A DNA stretch of 64,000 nt from Ascarosepion bandense (GCA_037127315.1 JBBBDQ010001156.1:260001-324000), one strand, 5' to 3'. Shown: positions 9,866 to 20,579, numbered from the stretch's first letter. Notes: generated by a model from the sequence alone, not told the origin. Program-made: numbers and translations.

Positions 9866-11735
9866 ATTGGAGTAGATAGATCTAATTGGAGTAGATAGAT
9901 CTATCTATCGCCCGGTTCACACCCCAGCCACGTCTATTGAACAGATTAAGAGGCTCATCCCTTGTTCCCTGTTTAGGATGTCGTTTCCGGCTTTCTCTTT
10001 TCCAATCTTCTCACTTTGGTTTCTTTTTTTTTTTTACAATTGGAGTAGATAGATCTATCTATCACCCGGTTCACACTCCACCCAGGTCTATTGAACAGGT
10101 TAAGAGGCTCATCCCTTGTTCCCTGTTTAGGTTGTGGTTTTCGGCTTTCTCTCTTCCAATCTTTTCACTTTGGTTTCTTTTTTTTTTTTTTACAATTGGA
10201 GTAGATAGATCTATCTATCGCCCGGTTCACACTCCACCCACGTCTATTGAACAGGTTAAGAGGCTCATCTCTTGTTCCCTGTTTAGGTTGTGGTTTCTGG
10301 CTTTCTCTTTTCCAATCTTCTCACTTTGGTTTCTTTTTTTTCAATTGGAGTAGATAGATATATCTATCACCCGGTTCACACTCCACCTACGTCTATTGAA
10401 CAGGTTAAGAGGCTCATCCCTTGTTCCCTGTTTAGGATGTGGTTTCTGGCTTTCTCTTTTCCAATCTTCTCACTTTGGTTTCTTTTTTTTTTTACAATTG
10501 GAGTAGATAGAACTATCTCTCATCCGGTTCACACTCTACCCACGTCTATTGAACAGGTTAAGAGGCTCATCCCTTGTTCCCTGTTTAGGTTGTGGTTTCT
10601 GGCTTTCTCTTTTCCAATCTTCTCACTTTGGTTTCTTTTTCTTCAATTGGAGTAGATAGATCTATCTATCGCCCGGTTCACACTCCACCCACGTCTATTG
10701 AACAGGTTAAGAGGCTCATCCCTTGTTCCCTGTTTAGGTTGTGGTTTCTGGCTTTCTCTTTTCCAATCTTCTCACTTTGGTTTCTTTTTTTTCAATTGGA
10801 GTAGATAGATCTATCTATCACCCGGTTCACACTCCACCCACGTCTATTGAACAGGTTAAGAGGCTCATCCCTTGTTCCCTGTTTAGGTTGTGGTTTCTGG
10901 CTTTCTCTTTTCCAATCTTCTCACTTTGGTTTCTTTTTCTTCAATTGGAGTAGATAGATCTATCTATCACCCGGTTCACACTCCACCCACGTCTATTGAA
11001 CAGGTTAAGAGGCTCATCCCTTGTTCCCTGTTTAGGTTGTGGTTTCTGGCTTTCTCTTTTCCAATCTTCTCACTTTGGTTTCTTTTTCTTCAATTGGAGT
11101 AGATAGATCTATCTATCGCCCGGTTCACACTCCACCCACGTCTATTGAACAGGTTAAGAGGCTCATCCCTTGTTCCCTGTTTAGGTTGTGGTTTCTGGCT
11201 TTCTCTTTTCCAATCTTCTCACTTTGGTTTCTTTTTTTTCAATTGGAGTAGATAGATCTATCTATCACCCTGGTTCACACTCCACCCACGTCTATTGAAC
11301 AGGTTAAGAGGCTCATCCCTTGTTCCCTGTTTAGGTTGTGGTTTCTGGCTTTCTCTTTTCCAATCTTCTCACTTTGGTTTCTTTTTCTTCAATTGGAGTA
11401 GATAGATCTATCTATCACCCGGTTCACACTCCACCCACGTCTATTGAACAGGTTAAGAGGCTCATCCCTTGTTCCCTGTTTAGGTTGTGGTTTCTGGCTT
11501 TCTCTTTTCAAATCTTCTCACTTTGGTTTCTTTTTCTTCAATTGGAGTAGATAGATCTATCTATCACCCAGTTCACACTCCAGCCACGTCTATTGAACAG
11601 GTTAAGAGGCTCATCCCTTGTTCCCTGTTTAGGATGTGGTTTCCGACTTTCTCTTTTCCAATCTTTTCACTATTACGTAGCCCCCTGCACATCAGTGGCG
11701 TTACCACCATCCTCAGGATGATATGATAAGAAAAT
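9866..11735 (+). mobile_element. 149-bp tandem array (12 units) with LINE-A 3' tail
   Basis: There are twelve head-to-tail units of about 149-157 bp, recognisable by GGTTCACACTCCACCCACGT, the palindrome GATAGATCTATCTATC and a terminal T-run. The last unit runs at about 11675 into the LINE-A 3' end (TAGCCCCCTGCACATCAGTGG...GATATGAT). The array sits inside LINE-I coding sequence, so it moved as one retroposon or expanded in place. Because 149 is not a multiple of three, each unit closes its own frame at about 70 codons; these frames are not genes. GGTTCACACTCC only loosely resembles a pol III B box. Confidence 0.94.
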
Positions 11736-12622
11736 ATATATCAACAAAGAGGATGATATCACATACTTTATGAACACATTGCAAACAATTGCAGAAGAAA
11801 ATATTCCCAAAAGCTCACCCTAAACTCAATAACCCCTAGTTCAACACACCATGCAGACGAACATCCACCAGGAAAATTTAAAAATCGCACAACCAAAGAA
11901 AATTTATATGCCTATAGAAATTATAGAAATAAAGCACTCGGGACCATTAAAGAGGCTAAACAATCATCATAACAACAATACATTAGTAAAATGAATTCAG
12001 ACACCAAATCTAAAAAGGTATGGGACATGATTAATAAAATTTCAGGGAAAAACATCAGACAACCTTACGAAAATATCATCCACAATGGCACCAGATTTAC
12101 AAATAAAAAAACATAGCTGAAAACCTAGCCAAAAACTTTGCTAAAAATTCCTCCTAAAACAATCCTAAAAAAAAAATTCAAAACAATCAATAAGCGTGAT
12201 CAGAAAAAAGAAATTAGCTTTCATTCGGATAACTCCAAAACCTATAACCTACATTCATGTTAACAGAATTACAAGACGCTTTCAAAATAAGCACATTACA
12301 CAGCTGGTGGTTCCGATGAAATTCACTACGAATTCCTAAAGCAATTGCCCAGAGGACCAAAAGAATTACTTACTCAAAATGTATAATGATATCTAGACTA
12401 CTGGAAAAATCCCAAATAAATGGAAACATGCCACAATAATTCCTATGCCCAAGCCTTCTAAAAACCCTAGGGATCCAATGAACTACCGCCCTATTGCACT
12501 CACCAACGTTATAAGCAAGACTTTTGAAAGAATATTGAATAAAAATTTGGTGTGGTATTTGGAAACAAACTGATGACAGAACATCAGGCAGGCTTCAGAA
12601 ACAAGAGGAGCCCTATTGACCA
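11736..12622 (+). pseudogene. LINE-I reverse transcriptase, first piece
   Basis: Fragments in order: DDITYFMNT, AEENIPKSSP, SDTKSKKVWDMINKISGK, a region near KPSKNP..PMNYRPIALTN, then KTFERILNKNLVWYLE and EHQAGFRNKRSPID. These are fingers-domain RT motifs of the I/Jockey group (NYRPI, QAGFR). Several stops and frameshifts make it inactive. It is interrupted at 12623 by a SINE that duplicated ATTGACCA. Confidence 0.7.
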
Positions 12623-12860
12623 GTCAGTCAGTCAGTTAAGTGCCATACGTGATACACGCTTCGGCGATTATGTCTTGAAAGAGACATGACTGACTGGGCA
12701 AAAGATTATCCCGCAGTAGGTTGCCATAGAACCCAATCTGTCCAGTTATTTAACCCATAACTGGAAGGAAGAAACGGATTAATACCTTTCCCAAGGGTAT
12801 TTGCGCGTAAGTGAATACAATGAATTTAGCTGGAATTCGAACTCGGCTCCCACAACGCAC
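12623..12860 (-). mobile_element. tRNA-derived SINE, copy 1
   Basis: Flanked by the perfect 8-bp target duplication ATTGACCA (12615-12622 and 12861-12868). The minus strand has the 3' end CTGACTGACTG and the characteristic body. The tRNA-like head at the right is shortened compared with the copy at 20057-20382. It splits the LINE-I RT between SPID and HIVKLEAYIREAF. Confidence 0.92.
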
Positions 12861-12868
12861 ATTGACCA

Positions 12869-13446
12869 CATAGTAAAATTAGAAGCATACATACGAGAAG
12901 CTTTCATCCAAGAAGAACACGTCGTATCATAGTCTTTTGATCTGGAGAAGGCATAAAATACGACATGGAAATATGGGATAATAAAGACTTGAAGAAAATG
13001 GGTACTGATGGGCCGAATGCCAATACTGATAAAAAATTTTGAGCGATAGAAAAATTAAGGTGAAATTTAGAGATACGCTTTCAGCTTGGAAAGATCAAGA
13101 AATATGAGAGTCACAAGGCAGTATACTCTCTGTAATAGATTTTAATATAAAGATTAACAACATTAACAACGGAACAGAATGTGATATATGTAGACGGCCT
13201 AATGATATGCTATAGAGCAAAGTATATGCGCACAATGGAAAGACAACTGCAACTAAGCCTACAAAAAATTAATAAGCGGGCTACGAATAATGACTTTAGT
13301 TTTTATAAAGAGAAAAAAAAGTATATGCATTTTTGCCAACATCATAAAATGCATAACTTGGTAAGGACACAATAACTGTGACTAAATAATATAAGTACCT
13401 CGGTGTGTTATCTTTGACCAAAATCTCACTTTCATACCCCATATTA
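12869..13446 (+). pseudogene. LINE-I reverse transcriptase, second piece
   Basis: Resumes IVKLEAYIREAFIQEEHVV, then FDLEKA (RT motif A, catalytic D kept), TTWKYGIIK, DGRMPILI, a damaged segment carrying IYVDGLMI (position of the F/YxDD motif) and KYLGV. The second D of the xxDD motif is not visible, and stops are frequent. It ends at the next SINE near 13447. Confidence 0.65.
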
Positions 13447-13757
13447 AGTCAGTCAGTTAAGTGCCATACCTGATACACGCTTGGGCGATCATGTCATGAA
13501 ATAGACATGACTGACTAGGCAGAAGATTATCCCGCAGTAGGTTGCCATTGCTTTCTGCGGTAGACTGGTTGACACCCAAGGCTACCGAACCCAGTCTGTC
13601 CTCTTATTTGACCCATAGGTGGAGGGAAGAGACTGATTAATCCCTTTCCCAAGGGTATTTGCGCTTATATGATTGCAACGAATTCAAATGGAATTCTAAC
13701 TCGGCTCTCCGTTTTCTCGTTCCGAGTAGATATCCACTGGACCACAACGCACATACC
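13447..13757 (-). mobile_element. tRNA-derived SINE, copy 2
   Basis: Full-length copy of the family. On the minus strand it starts with the tRNA-like head (A box around TGGTCCAGTGG, B box region GAGTT.GAATTCC) near 13757 and ends in CTGACTGAC at 13447. Target duplications are not clear. It splits LINE-I between KYLGV..LS and LSKKGNKSIQLLR. Confidence 0.87.
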
Positions 13758-14365
13758 TGAGTAAAAAAGGTAACAAATCTATTCAACTACTTAGAGTCAT
13801 AGCGCATACAAACTGGGGAGCTGATAAAAAACACTTCTGAAACTCTATCGAACACTAATAAGATCGAAATTGGATTATTGCTCTTTCTTTTATGGATCGA
13901 CAAGGTAATCATATATCAAAGAATTGAACACTATAAATTACCAAGGGATAAGACTAGGAATAGGAGCATTTGCCACTACCCCAGTCGAGAGTCTGTACGT
14001 AGAGTCACACGAACCGCCACTGGTAATGAGAAGAGAAAAATTGGCATTACAGTACTATATCAAATGCCCCTCAAATCCTACATATAAGTGCGTCTTTCAG
14101 TCTTAACACAGTTTTGTTTGAAAAAAAAAAGAAAAGACCATCAAACCATATGGACTACAAACTAAACAAGCTAAAGATGAAGCCAAAATAAATATATCCA
14201 CAATTCACAAATCCGTTAGACTGAAATACCAACCTTGGTTGGCAAAACAACAATAATATTTGACTTAATCAAGTACTCAAAAACAACAAAACTATCCAAT
14301 TATATATCATGAAGAGCTCCAAAGTATTAAAGACAACTACCAAAACCACATGGAAATATATATAC
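13758..14365 (+). pseudogene. LINE-I linker between RT and RNase H
   Basis: Reads LSKKGNKSIQLLRVIAHTNWGADKK, LGIGAFATTPVESLYVESHEPPL and RREKLALQYYIKC, conserved landmarks between RT and RNase H in I/Jockey LINEs. The frames are split. It ends with KDNYQNHMEIY just before the hammerhead element, which separates it from TDGSKIGDIV. Confidence 0.65.
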
Positions 14366-14566
14366 AAATCGGTGGAGTTTCGATCCCTGCCAGAAGCAAG
14401 TGGATGTGTCTAGCCACACTGATGAGCTGTGATACAGCGAAACAGGCTTGTATGTGGGTGACTAATATATACACCATATATCGAGCACTGTTTTAAATTA
14501 ATGTTTTGGACGGAAAAAAATTTTCTTTTTTCTCTCCTTATTCTATACTCACTCGGATATATATAT
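14366..14566 (+). mobile_element. Hammerhead-bearing retroelement insertion
   Basis: About 200 bp inserted between MEIY and TDGS of LINE-I, with ATATATATAC-type sequence on both sides as a probable target duplication. The first part carries the ribozyme at 14408-14462; the rest is unrecognised and ends in (AT)n. Related truncated copies are at 18630-18740 and, more distantly, 120-293. Hammerheads are known in Penelope-like elements and retrozymes; membership here is inferred. Confidence 0.65.
14408..14462 (+). ncRNA. Type I hammerhead self-cleaving ribozyme
   Basis: All core parts are present in order. Stem I is CCACA (14414-14418) with TGTGG (14453-14457), extended by GTC (14408-14410) with GAC (14460-14462). 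The core CTGATGA is at 14419-14425. Stem II is GCTGT/ACAGC (14426-14430, 14434-14438) with loop GAT. GAAA is at 14439-14442. Stem III is CA/TG with loop GGCT, then TA at 14451-14452. Predicted cleavage follows A14452 (a GUA site). The very short stem III matches animal retroelement hammerheads. Confidence 0.75.
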
Positions 14567-15370
14567 ATATATATACAGACGGCTCTAAAATTGGAGATAT
14601 TGTTGTATGCACAGCAGAGCATAACAAAGAAAAATTATTAAAAAGATTCCCTGATAAAACATCAGTCTACAGTAGTGAAGCATCAGCTATAGAACTGGCA
14701 TTGGATACATTTGAAAACAGTGAACGAAATAAGCACATCATCTTTACAGATAATAAGTCAGTACTAACTGCATTGGAAAATAAAATAACAGATTATCCTT
14801 TAACAACCAAAATCCTAAACAGGATCGATTTAATTACTAAAAATAAGGAAATAATCTTTTGCTGGGAATAAAAAGGGGAATCACAGAGTTGACCAGGCTG
14901 CAAAAAAGCACTAGAAGTGGAACCCTCGAAAGATCAAATTCCCTTTACAGATTTAATAGCAACAACTAACAAACACCAAATGAACAAATGTCAAGAATAG
15001 TCGAATTCTTACACCAATAACAAATTAGATGCAATAAAGGAAAAATAATCGGAGAAATGAATTGCTCCAATGAAATGACTAGAAAAGAACAAGTAACGTT
15101 ATCAAGACACCGTGTGGGTCGCCCGAGCATCACTCATTCTTACCTTCGTAGGAAGGAGGTATCTCCAGTCTGTATACCGTGCCAGGAGGCCTATACAAAA
15201 TGCCACATTTGGACAAATTGTTTAGACTTGAAACGAACTCAGCAAAAGTACTACAAAGAAACAAACCTGAAAGAAGTATTCCTCCAAGTAAAACCTTAAA
15301 AAATACCTGAATATGTAAGAGAAGTTGATCTCTATAACAAAATCTAGAAAAGATTGAAATAAACACATAT
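14567..15370 (+). pseudogene. LINE-I RNase H and C-terminal zinc knuckle
   Basis: RNase H motifs in order: TDGS (first D), SSEASAIELAL (E) and IFTDNKSVL (second D), open from about 14575 to 14868. A stop follows, then a damaged DQAAKKALE segment. The C-terminal piece at about 15057-15297 reads RKEQVTLSRHRVGRPSITHS then CIPCQEAYTKCHIWTNC, a CX2C...HX4C knuckle, and NLKEVF. RNase H places the element near the I/Jockey group that carries this domain. The element ends at about 15370 without a clear tail. Confidence 0.85.
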
Positions 15371-15981
15371 ACACTAGCTATATGCCTCCATGGAGCTGCC
15401 TACTTCAAGATGCTAAACTACTTCAAAACGCCTTCCCAAGCACATTTAACTGAAGTTTCTTTTAAAGTCACTCAAAATCATTTCCGGCATAAAATGATCA
15501 CTAAGGTTGGAATGCCATTAAACAAAACAATCAAATCAAATCTTTTTGGTATTTCTTTCTTTTTGGATCATCAACCAACACTTTTATCTTCAAGTGACCC
15601 AAAGATTTGTGAATATAATGCCTCGTGTTAGCAGTCGGAAAAAACGAACTTAGAAAGTTGAGTTAAATGGATGTAAATAAGACATCTTGAAGTGCCATGA
15701 TTCATTGAACGAGAACAAGCTACCCCAGTGATTGAAATAAAGGGTTCTGTTCAAAATTCCAATAGTCTGATTAAAGGTCAGAGTGTATAACGTCGTGAAT
15801 ATAGCAATAAAGTTGAAGACAACAGTATATATATATATAGCCAACAGTATATATATATAGCCAACATTATATATATATATATATAGCAATAAAGTTGAAG
15901 ACAACAGTGCGAACAATATAAATAACATAAGTAGTTACAATACCGCATCTCAGAAATATAGATGAATATTGATTTGTTTAT
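15371..15981. other. Unannotated stretch with short (AT) runs
   Basis: A 73-codon open frame (15410-15631) has no recognisable domain. Near 15790-15905 the block AGCAATAAAGTTGAAGACAACAGT occurs twice around (AT) runs, a small local duplication. Confidence 0.4.
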
Positions 15982-16950
15982 CTACAATAATGAACGATTG
16001 GCAGCAAACCGCTTGTGTACGGATAGGGAAGTGAACTCAGCAGGTATGTAAAAATAGAAAGGGGCGAAAGACAAGGATGTGTTTTCTCACCGGAACTTTT
16101 CAACCTGTACAGCGAAGCAATTATGAGAGAAATAAAAGCCTTGCCAGGATTCGTCATTGGCGGTCACAATTTCAACAATATCAGATACGCAGATGACACG
16201 GTGCTGATAGCAGACACGGAAAGAAAAATACAGGATTTTTTACAGAAGGTAAGAAAAGAAAGCGAGAAGAAAAGTCTGAGCATAAACTTCAAGAAAACTG
16301 AATGTATGGTCATCAGCAAAAAGACGAGCCCAATATTCCGGAGAAAACAAAATAAAAAAAGTATAATTTCAAATACCAGGATGTATTTTAACAGAGGATG
16401 GAAAGTGCGACTTAGAATCCAAAGACGCATTGGCAAAGTGAAAGACGTATTTCAGAAGCTAACCAGTGTACTGAAAAACAGGAAAATCTCATTAGAAACA
16501 AAATAATGAGTCATAGATTGCTATGAGATATCTGTCCTGTATGAAAGCAGAGGTTTGAGGCAGCAGAAATATGGTTTTACGGAAGGATACTGAGGATAAA
16601 AAGGACCGAGCACGTGTACAACGATGATGTGCTGCAAAGGATGCAAACGAGATTAAAACTCATACTAAATATCAGGAAGAGACAAATGATGTTCCTGGGA
16701 CAAATAATGGAGAAGGAGGGCTCGGAGAACTTAATACTCACATTTCGGATAAATGGAAGAAAAGACAGGGGAAAACAACGAGAGACGTACTTGTTAGGTC
16801 TGAGCAAATGGTTGACGGAGCGGGGCTTGGAAGAGATACCAAGAGAAAAATTACTTAGAGTGACAAGAGACAAAACCAAGTAGAAGTCCATGATCGCCAA
16901 CGTTCTGAAGGGTCACGGCACAAGAAGAAGAAGAAAAAGAAGAAGAAGAA
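15982..16950 (+). pseudogene. LINE-B RT C-terminal half with (AAG)n tail
   Basis: Reads WQQTACVRIG, IERGERQGCVFSPELFNLYS (motif B region), NIRYADDTVLIAD (YADD catalytic motif intact) and KKTECMVISKK. The shared tail follows: RRIGKVKDVFQKL, FYGRILRIKRTEHVYNDDVL, LILNIRKRQMMFLGQIM, NVLKGHGT. An (AAG)n tail at about 16925-16950 follows directly. The family is the widespread endonuclease-RT LINE often annotated as craniofacial development protein 2-like. The fragment is 5'-truncated, with a stop after about 127 codons and several frameshifts. Confidence 0.85.
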
Positions 16951-17708
16951 TATAATTTTGTTTAATATATCATTCAGCTTATATGAATATCTTATTAGCA
17001 TAAATACAAACTCATTTTTGCAATATAACTGACAACTTTATAAACGTTTATTTCACCATGATGGAATTGTCTGGTCGGTGAATAGAACAAGTAAAATCTC
17101 AAATATCTGGGATGTATTTTGACAGTGGATGGAAAGTGCGGCATGGAGATCCAAAGACACATTGGCATGGTCAAAGACGCATTTCAGAAGCTGACCAGTG
17201 TACTGAAAGACAGGAAATAATGCTGGATTGCTATGTGATATATGTCCTTCTATATAGAAGGGAATACTCAAGAATGAAGAAGAGGTGCTGGAAAGGATGA
17301 AAACGTAAAGAAAACTCATACTAAATATCAGGAAGAGACAAATGAGGTTCCTGAGACAAATAATGAGGAAGGAGGGCCTGGAGAACTTAATACTCACAGG
17401 TCGGATAAAGAGCAGGTGATACAGGGGTAAACATCGCGAGTCGTACTTGTTAGGTCTGAGCAAATGGATGGTGGAGTGGGACTTAGAAGAGACAGAAGTG
17501 GAAGTCCATGATCACCTACGTCCTGAAAGGACACAGCACATGAAGAAGAAGAAGAAGAAGAAGAAGAAGAATATAATTCTTTTTAATATATCATTCAGCT
17601 TACATGAATATCTTATTAGCATAGATACAAACTCATTTTTTGTTTTCGCAATATAACTGACAACTTTATAAACGTTTATTTCACCATGATGGAATTGTCT
17701 GGTCGGTG
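16375..17708. repeat. ~620-710-bp tandem duplication of LINE-B 3' end plus flank
   Basis: The segment from about 16375 to 17088 recurs from about 17103 to 17708. The repeat includes LINE-B 3' coding sequence, the (AAG)n tail and 138 bp of unique flank (16951-17088 against 17571-17708). Because the flank is duplicated, the event is genomic or a 3' transduction, not two independent insertions. The second copy has lost about 100 bp of coding sequence. Confidence 0.78.
17100..17570 (+). pseudogene. LINE-B 3' end, duplicated copy
   Basis: Second copy of the LINE-B tail: GMYFDSGWKVRHGD, DCYVIYVLLY, a deletion, then LILNIRKRQMRFLRQIM in another frame, SKWMVEWDL and an (AAG)n tail at about 17540-17570. 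An internal deletion and frameshifts make it non-coding. Confidence 0.8.
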
Positions 17709-18629
17709 AATTCTTGATGTTATCGGCCTGGGGAGGCGATCAGAGCGTGTGGCACTTTTGAAAAACCATACCTCGAGTTGATCCAAGTTTTCTGAGTAAA
17801 CGTTTGACTAAGGTACTCCACGTAAGCCGTCGTCGGTTCTACTTATTGTTAGCACCGAAGGCCTGCTTAAATAGGATTAATATAAGAAGTTAATATAAGT
17901 TTTGAACAAATACAGAGATGCCTGAACAGACGTTTGCAGCATGAAATGGCTAAGATCCCGAGCTTGGAAACAAGTTGTAATACCCGATTGAATATACGTT
18001 ACATCTTTCGGACGGCACATTCGAAAAAGTTTTATGAAGAAAATGTGCTAACCCTGCGTGGAGTACGTTTTTTATCAAAATTTTCCGAAAAAGCTTGTCT
18101 ATAGACATAGTATATACCATTTAAAACTGAAAGGATTGTTTTTTTAAATAAAAGAACGCCAACTTTAATTTCAGCCTGGTTCGGTGGGTTCCAAAAAAAC
18201 GATACTATCATACAACAAGCATCACAGAGTTGCTTCTAAAAAGAGCTGTGAAAACAAATTAGCAACAATTAACAACAGAAATTGAAAATGGCTAAAGAAT
18301 TAGTCAAAAACTCCTAGAACAATAGACACGACGAACAATTTTTACATTCCCCTACCCTCACCAAACGGAAGATTTTAAGAATATTATAAAATGTCTTAAA
18401 ATTTTCTTGTCTGCCATATTCTTGAAATATATGCTCTCATTATGACTGAGCTTTTTAGAGAAGAAATTTTTAAAAACAGTTTCCACTTCTGCGATATATG
18501 CGTTACTCTTCTTTCGGTGACTAGTGTGTGTAGACACTGCTTATATACAATACTTTAAAATTACACTCCTCTGATTCCTGATATTGGCTTAGGGGTTGGT
18601 GAATCCTACTGACACCAAATTGGTCGATT
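17709..18629. other. Unannotated stretch
   Basis: AT-rich with no recognised coding or terminus. Confidence 0.4.
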
Positions 18630-18690
18630 TTCGATTGTGATGAGAAGCAAGTGGATGTGTCTAGCCATACTGATGAGCTGTGATACAGAT

Positions 18691-18740
<50 letters not shown>
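18630..18740 (+). repeat. Truncated hammerhead element plus (AT)n
   Basis: Matches 14398-14438 (GAAGCAAGTGGATGTGTCTAG, then CTGATGAGCTGTGATACAG) but breaks off before GAAA and passes into (AT)n at 18697-18740. It keeps stem II and the first core strand only, so it cannot self-cleave. Confidence 0.7.
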
Positions 18741-18741
<1 letters not shown>

Positions 18742-18744
18742 GTG

Positions 18745-19720
18745 TGCTGAAAATAAGTTAAACATAATAGTTGAACTGCTTATTTAAATTAAAAAATGAG
18801 CTTTGAACTTTTTTGTAATTTTGTTTAGAAAATTTCAGACCATTATGCCAATGTCTTGCAGATTTGTTCCTAAACAAATTTAAAAAGAAGGAACTTAGTA
18901 TACTTGGAAGAACAGATGTGTTTGATCTGTAAAACGTTTTTTTTTTCTTTTTGCTTTTGAAATATTTTCAAATATGAATCATCACAGTGTGTATGTTTTA
19001 TCTTCGTAATCCGCACGAAAAAATAGACATCAAGCGAGGAACATGCTTCCAGGTGCAAGCGAGCCAAGTTGTTGCTTGCCTTTCCATTAGGAAGAACAAA
19101 AGAAGAACAAAATTTTAAAAGAAAAAAAGGCGGGAATAAAAGCCAGAAAAAATGAAGACATCTTTGTTTCTTGTTACCAGATACGGCCAAAGGGAAGACG
19201 CCTGAGCGTCTCATTCTTAATGTCAGTACTGTTTGGTCATGAATTATTTATTATGTATGTCGAAGACAAAAACAATAAACGCACAAGTAGATATAAGTAG
19301 TTTTAAAAAAAAGAAGAAGAAAAGAAGATGGCCGACGACAGGTGAAGTTTGAATAAGAATGTGATAGTGTTTTGTTTTGCAACAGCCATATGGGCGGTGT
19401 CATTATCTTTGGCGCATTGTGGCCTGTTTGCGCAGATTCCTTTTCCATTCGCGCCTTTTCATAACGCACACTTGCCTCCATTTTTGCAATATGTCATAAA
19501 ATTCTTTTTTTTTTTCTTTCAGGAGGGGGCAGTTCTTTCTTTTTCATATTTTGTTTCTGTGTAATATCTACTTTATCATTAAATATTATGATAGGTTCTT
19601 CCGAGATGGAAGACAAAATAGCACATACAAACGTACATGAACACAAATACGTGTACGCATATATATTGGAAGTATAACGAGAAATCTGTATGTGTACTTA
19701 TGCAATAACATCCACACTTT
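18745..19720. other. Unannotated stretch
   Basis: Contains open frames of up to 114 codons (minus, 18870-19214) and a 71-codon plus frame with a hydrophobic start (19349-19564). Neither shows a domain or codon pattern beyond background. A poly-T run lies at about 19503-19515. Confidence 0.35.
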
Positions 19721-19789
19721 AATTGTGTGGGTTTGTGTGCTTTAATGGCACAAGTATGTGTAACTCAGTTATACATTCTCAGAATCTGA

Positions 19790-19945
19790 ATGACCAGTAC
19801 CTGATCTTTCATTTTGCTAATCTATCGCTATTTTCGTGTTCTCATGAGCTACATTCATTTGATTCACCAGACGAGCTATGCATAGGGATGAAGCATCCTA
19901 TTTCATTTCGAATGTCATTAATAAGAAAGAAATTCAATTAAAAAA
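19790..19945 (+). pseudogene. Possible diverged LINE RT tail
   Basis: Reads FANLSLFSCSHELHSFDSP...HPISFRMSLIRKKF, resembling the YFHGFCSDELKSLVP..SHPFTVK segment of LINE-A at low similarity. It is short and uncertain. Confidence 0.3.
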
Positions 19946-20056
19946 TCTGGCAGGTGATCCCTCATCAGAACCAAACAGGAACACTCCAATTGGGAAAAAA
20001 AGTTTCTGACTTTCAGAGTTTCAAAAACTTAGCTAGTAAATACTCATTATCACCCA

Positions 20057-20382
20057 GTCAGTCAGTTAAGTGTCATACGTGATACATGCTTGGGCGATCA
20101 TTTCTCAAAAGAGACATGACTGACTGGGCAGAAGATTATCCCGCGGTAGGTTGCCATTGCTTTCTGCGGTAGACTGGTTGCCGATCAAGGCTATCAGAAC
20201 CCAATCTGTCCTATTATTTAATCCATAACTGGAAGGAATAGACGAATTAATACCTTTCCCAAGGGTATTTGCGCGTAATTGAATGCAATAAATTCAGCTG
20301 GAATTCGAACTCGGTTCCCTGATTTCTCGTTCCGAGCCGATATCCAATGCACCACATTGGATATCTCATTAGACGCACATCC
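20057..20382 (-). mobile_element. tRNA-derived SINE, best full copy
   Basis: Flanked by the perfect 12-bp target duplication CATTATCACCCA (20045-20056 and 20383-20394). On the minus strand the tRNA-like head (A-box-like TGGTGCATTGG, B-box-like GAGTTCGAATTCC) lies at the right. It is followed by a family-specific body and a 3' end CTGACTGACTG. Tens of bases of extra sequence sit at the head end (about 20358-20382). This copy is the reference for the family in this window. Confidence 0.94.
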
Positions 20383-20579
20383 CATTATCACCCAACTGAC
20401 TCTAAATTCTCAATAGGCACGTTGAATGTTTGCAATCACAGTGTAACTCCGTGTTCAAGTTCCGTTATACCTCATATAGTCAGTTTATCAGTAAATATTT
20501 CTGGAAAAATAGCCAGTTCCTCATACCATTCCAGAATGTTCCCTACGCAGGACTAAGATCAGTCCCCCTCTTCCAAAAA

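Noticed and set aside
9913..9935. GGTTCACACTCC in the 149-bp unit as a pol III B box
   Set aside because: Spacing and bases differ from the GGTTCRANNCC consensus and no A box lies at the expected distance upstream.
10290..11726. Series of overlapping ~70-residue open frames, each beginning MVSGFLFSNLLTLVSF
   Set aside because: They are the same frame repeated in each 149-bp unit; composition is that of a T-rich repeat and every unit ends its own frame. Not a protein family.
18660..18690. Active hammerhead at the truncated copy
   Set aside because: GAAA, stem III and the cleavage strand are missing.
19349..19564. 71-codon frame with a hydrophobic N-terminus like a secreted protein
   Set aside because: It runs into a poly-F stretch encoded by a T run and has no conserved context or splice sites that I can support.
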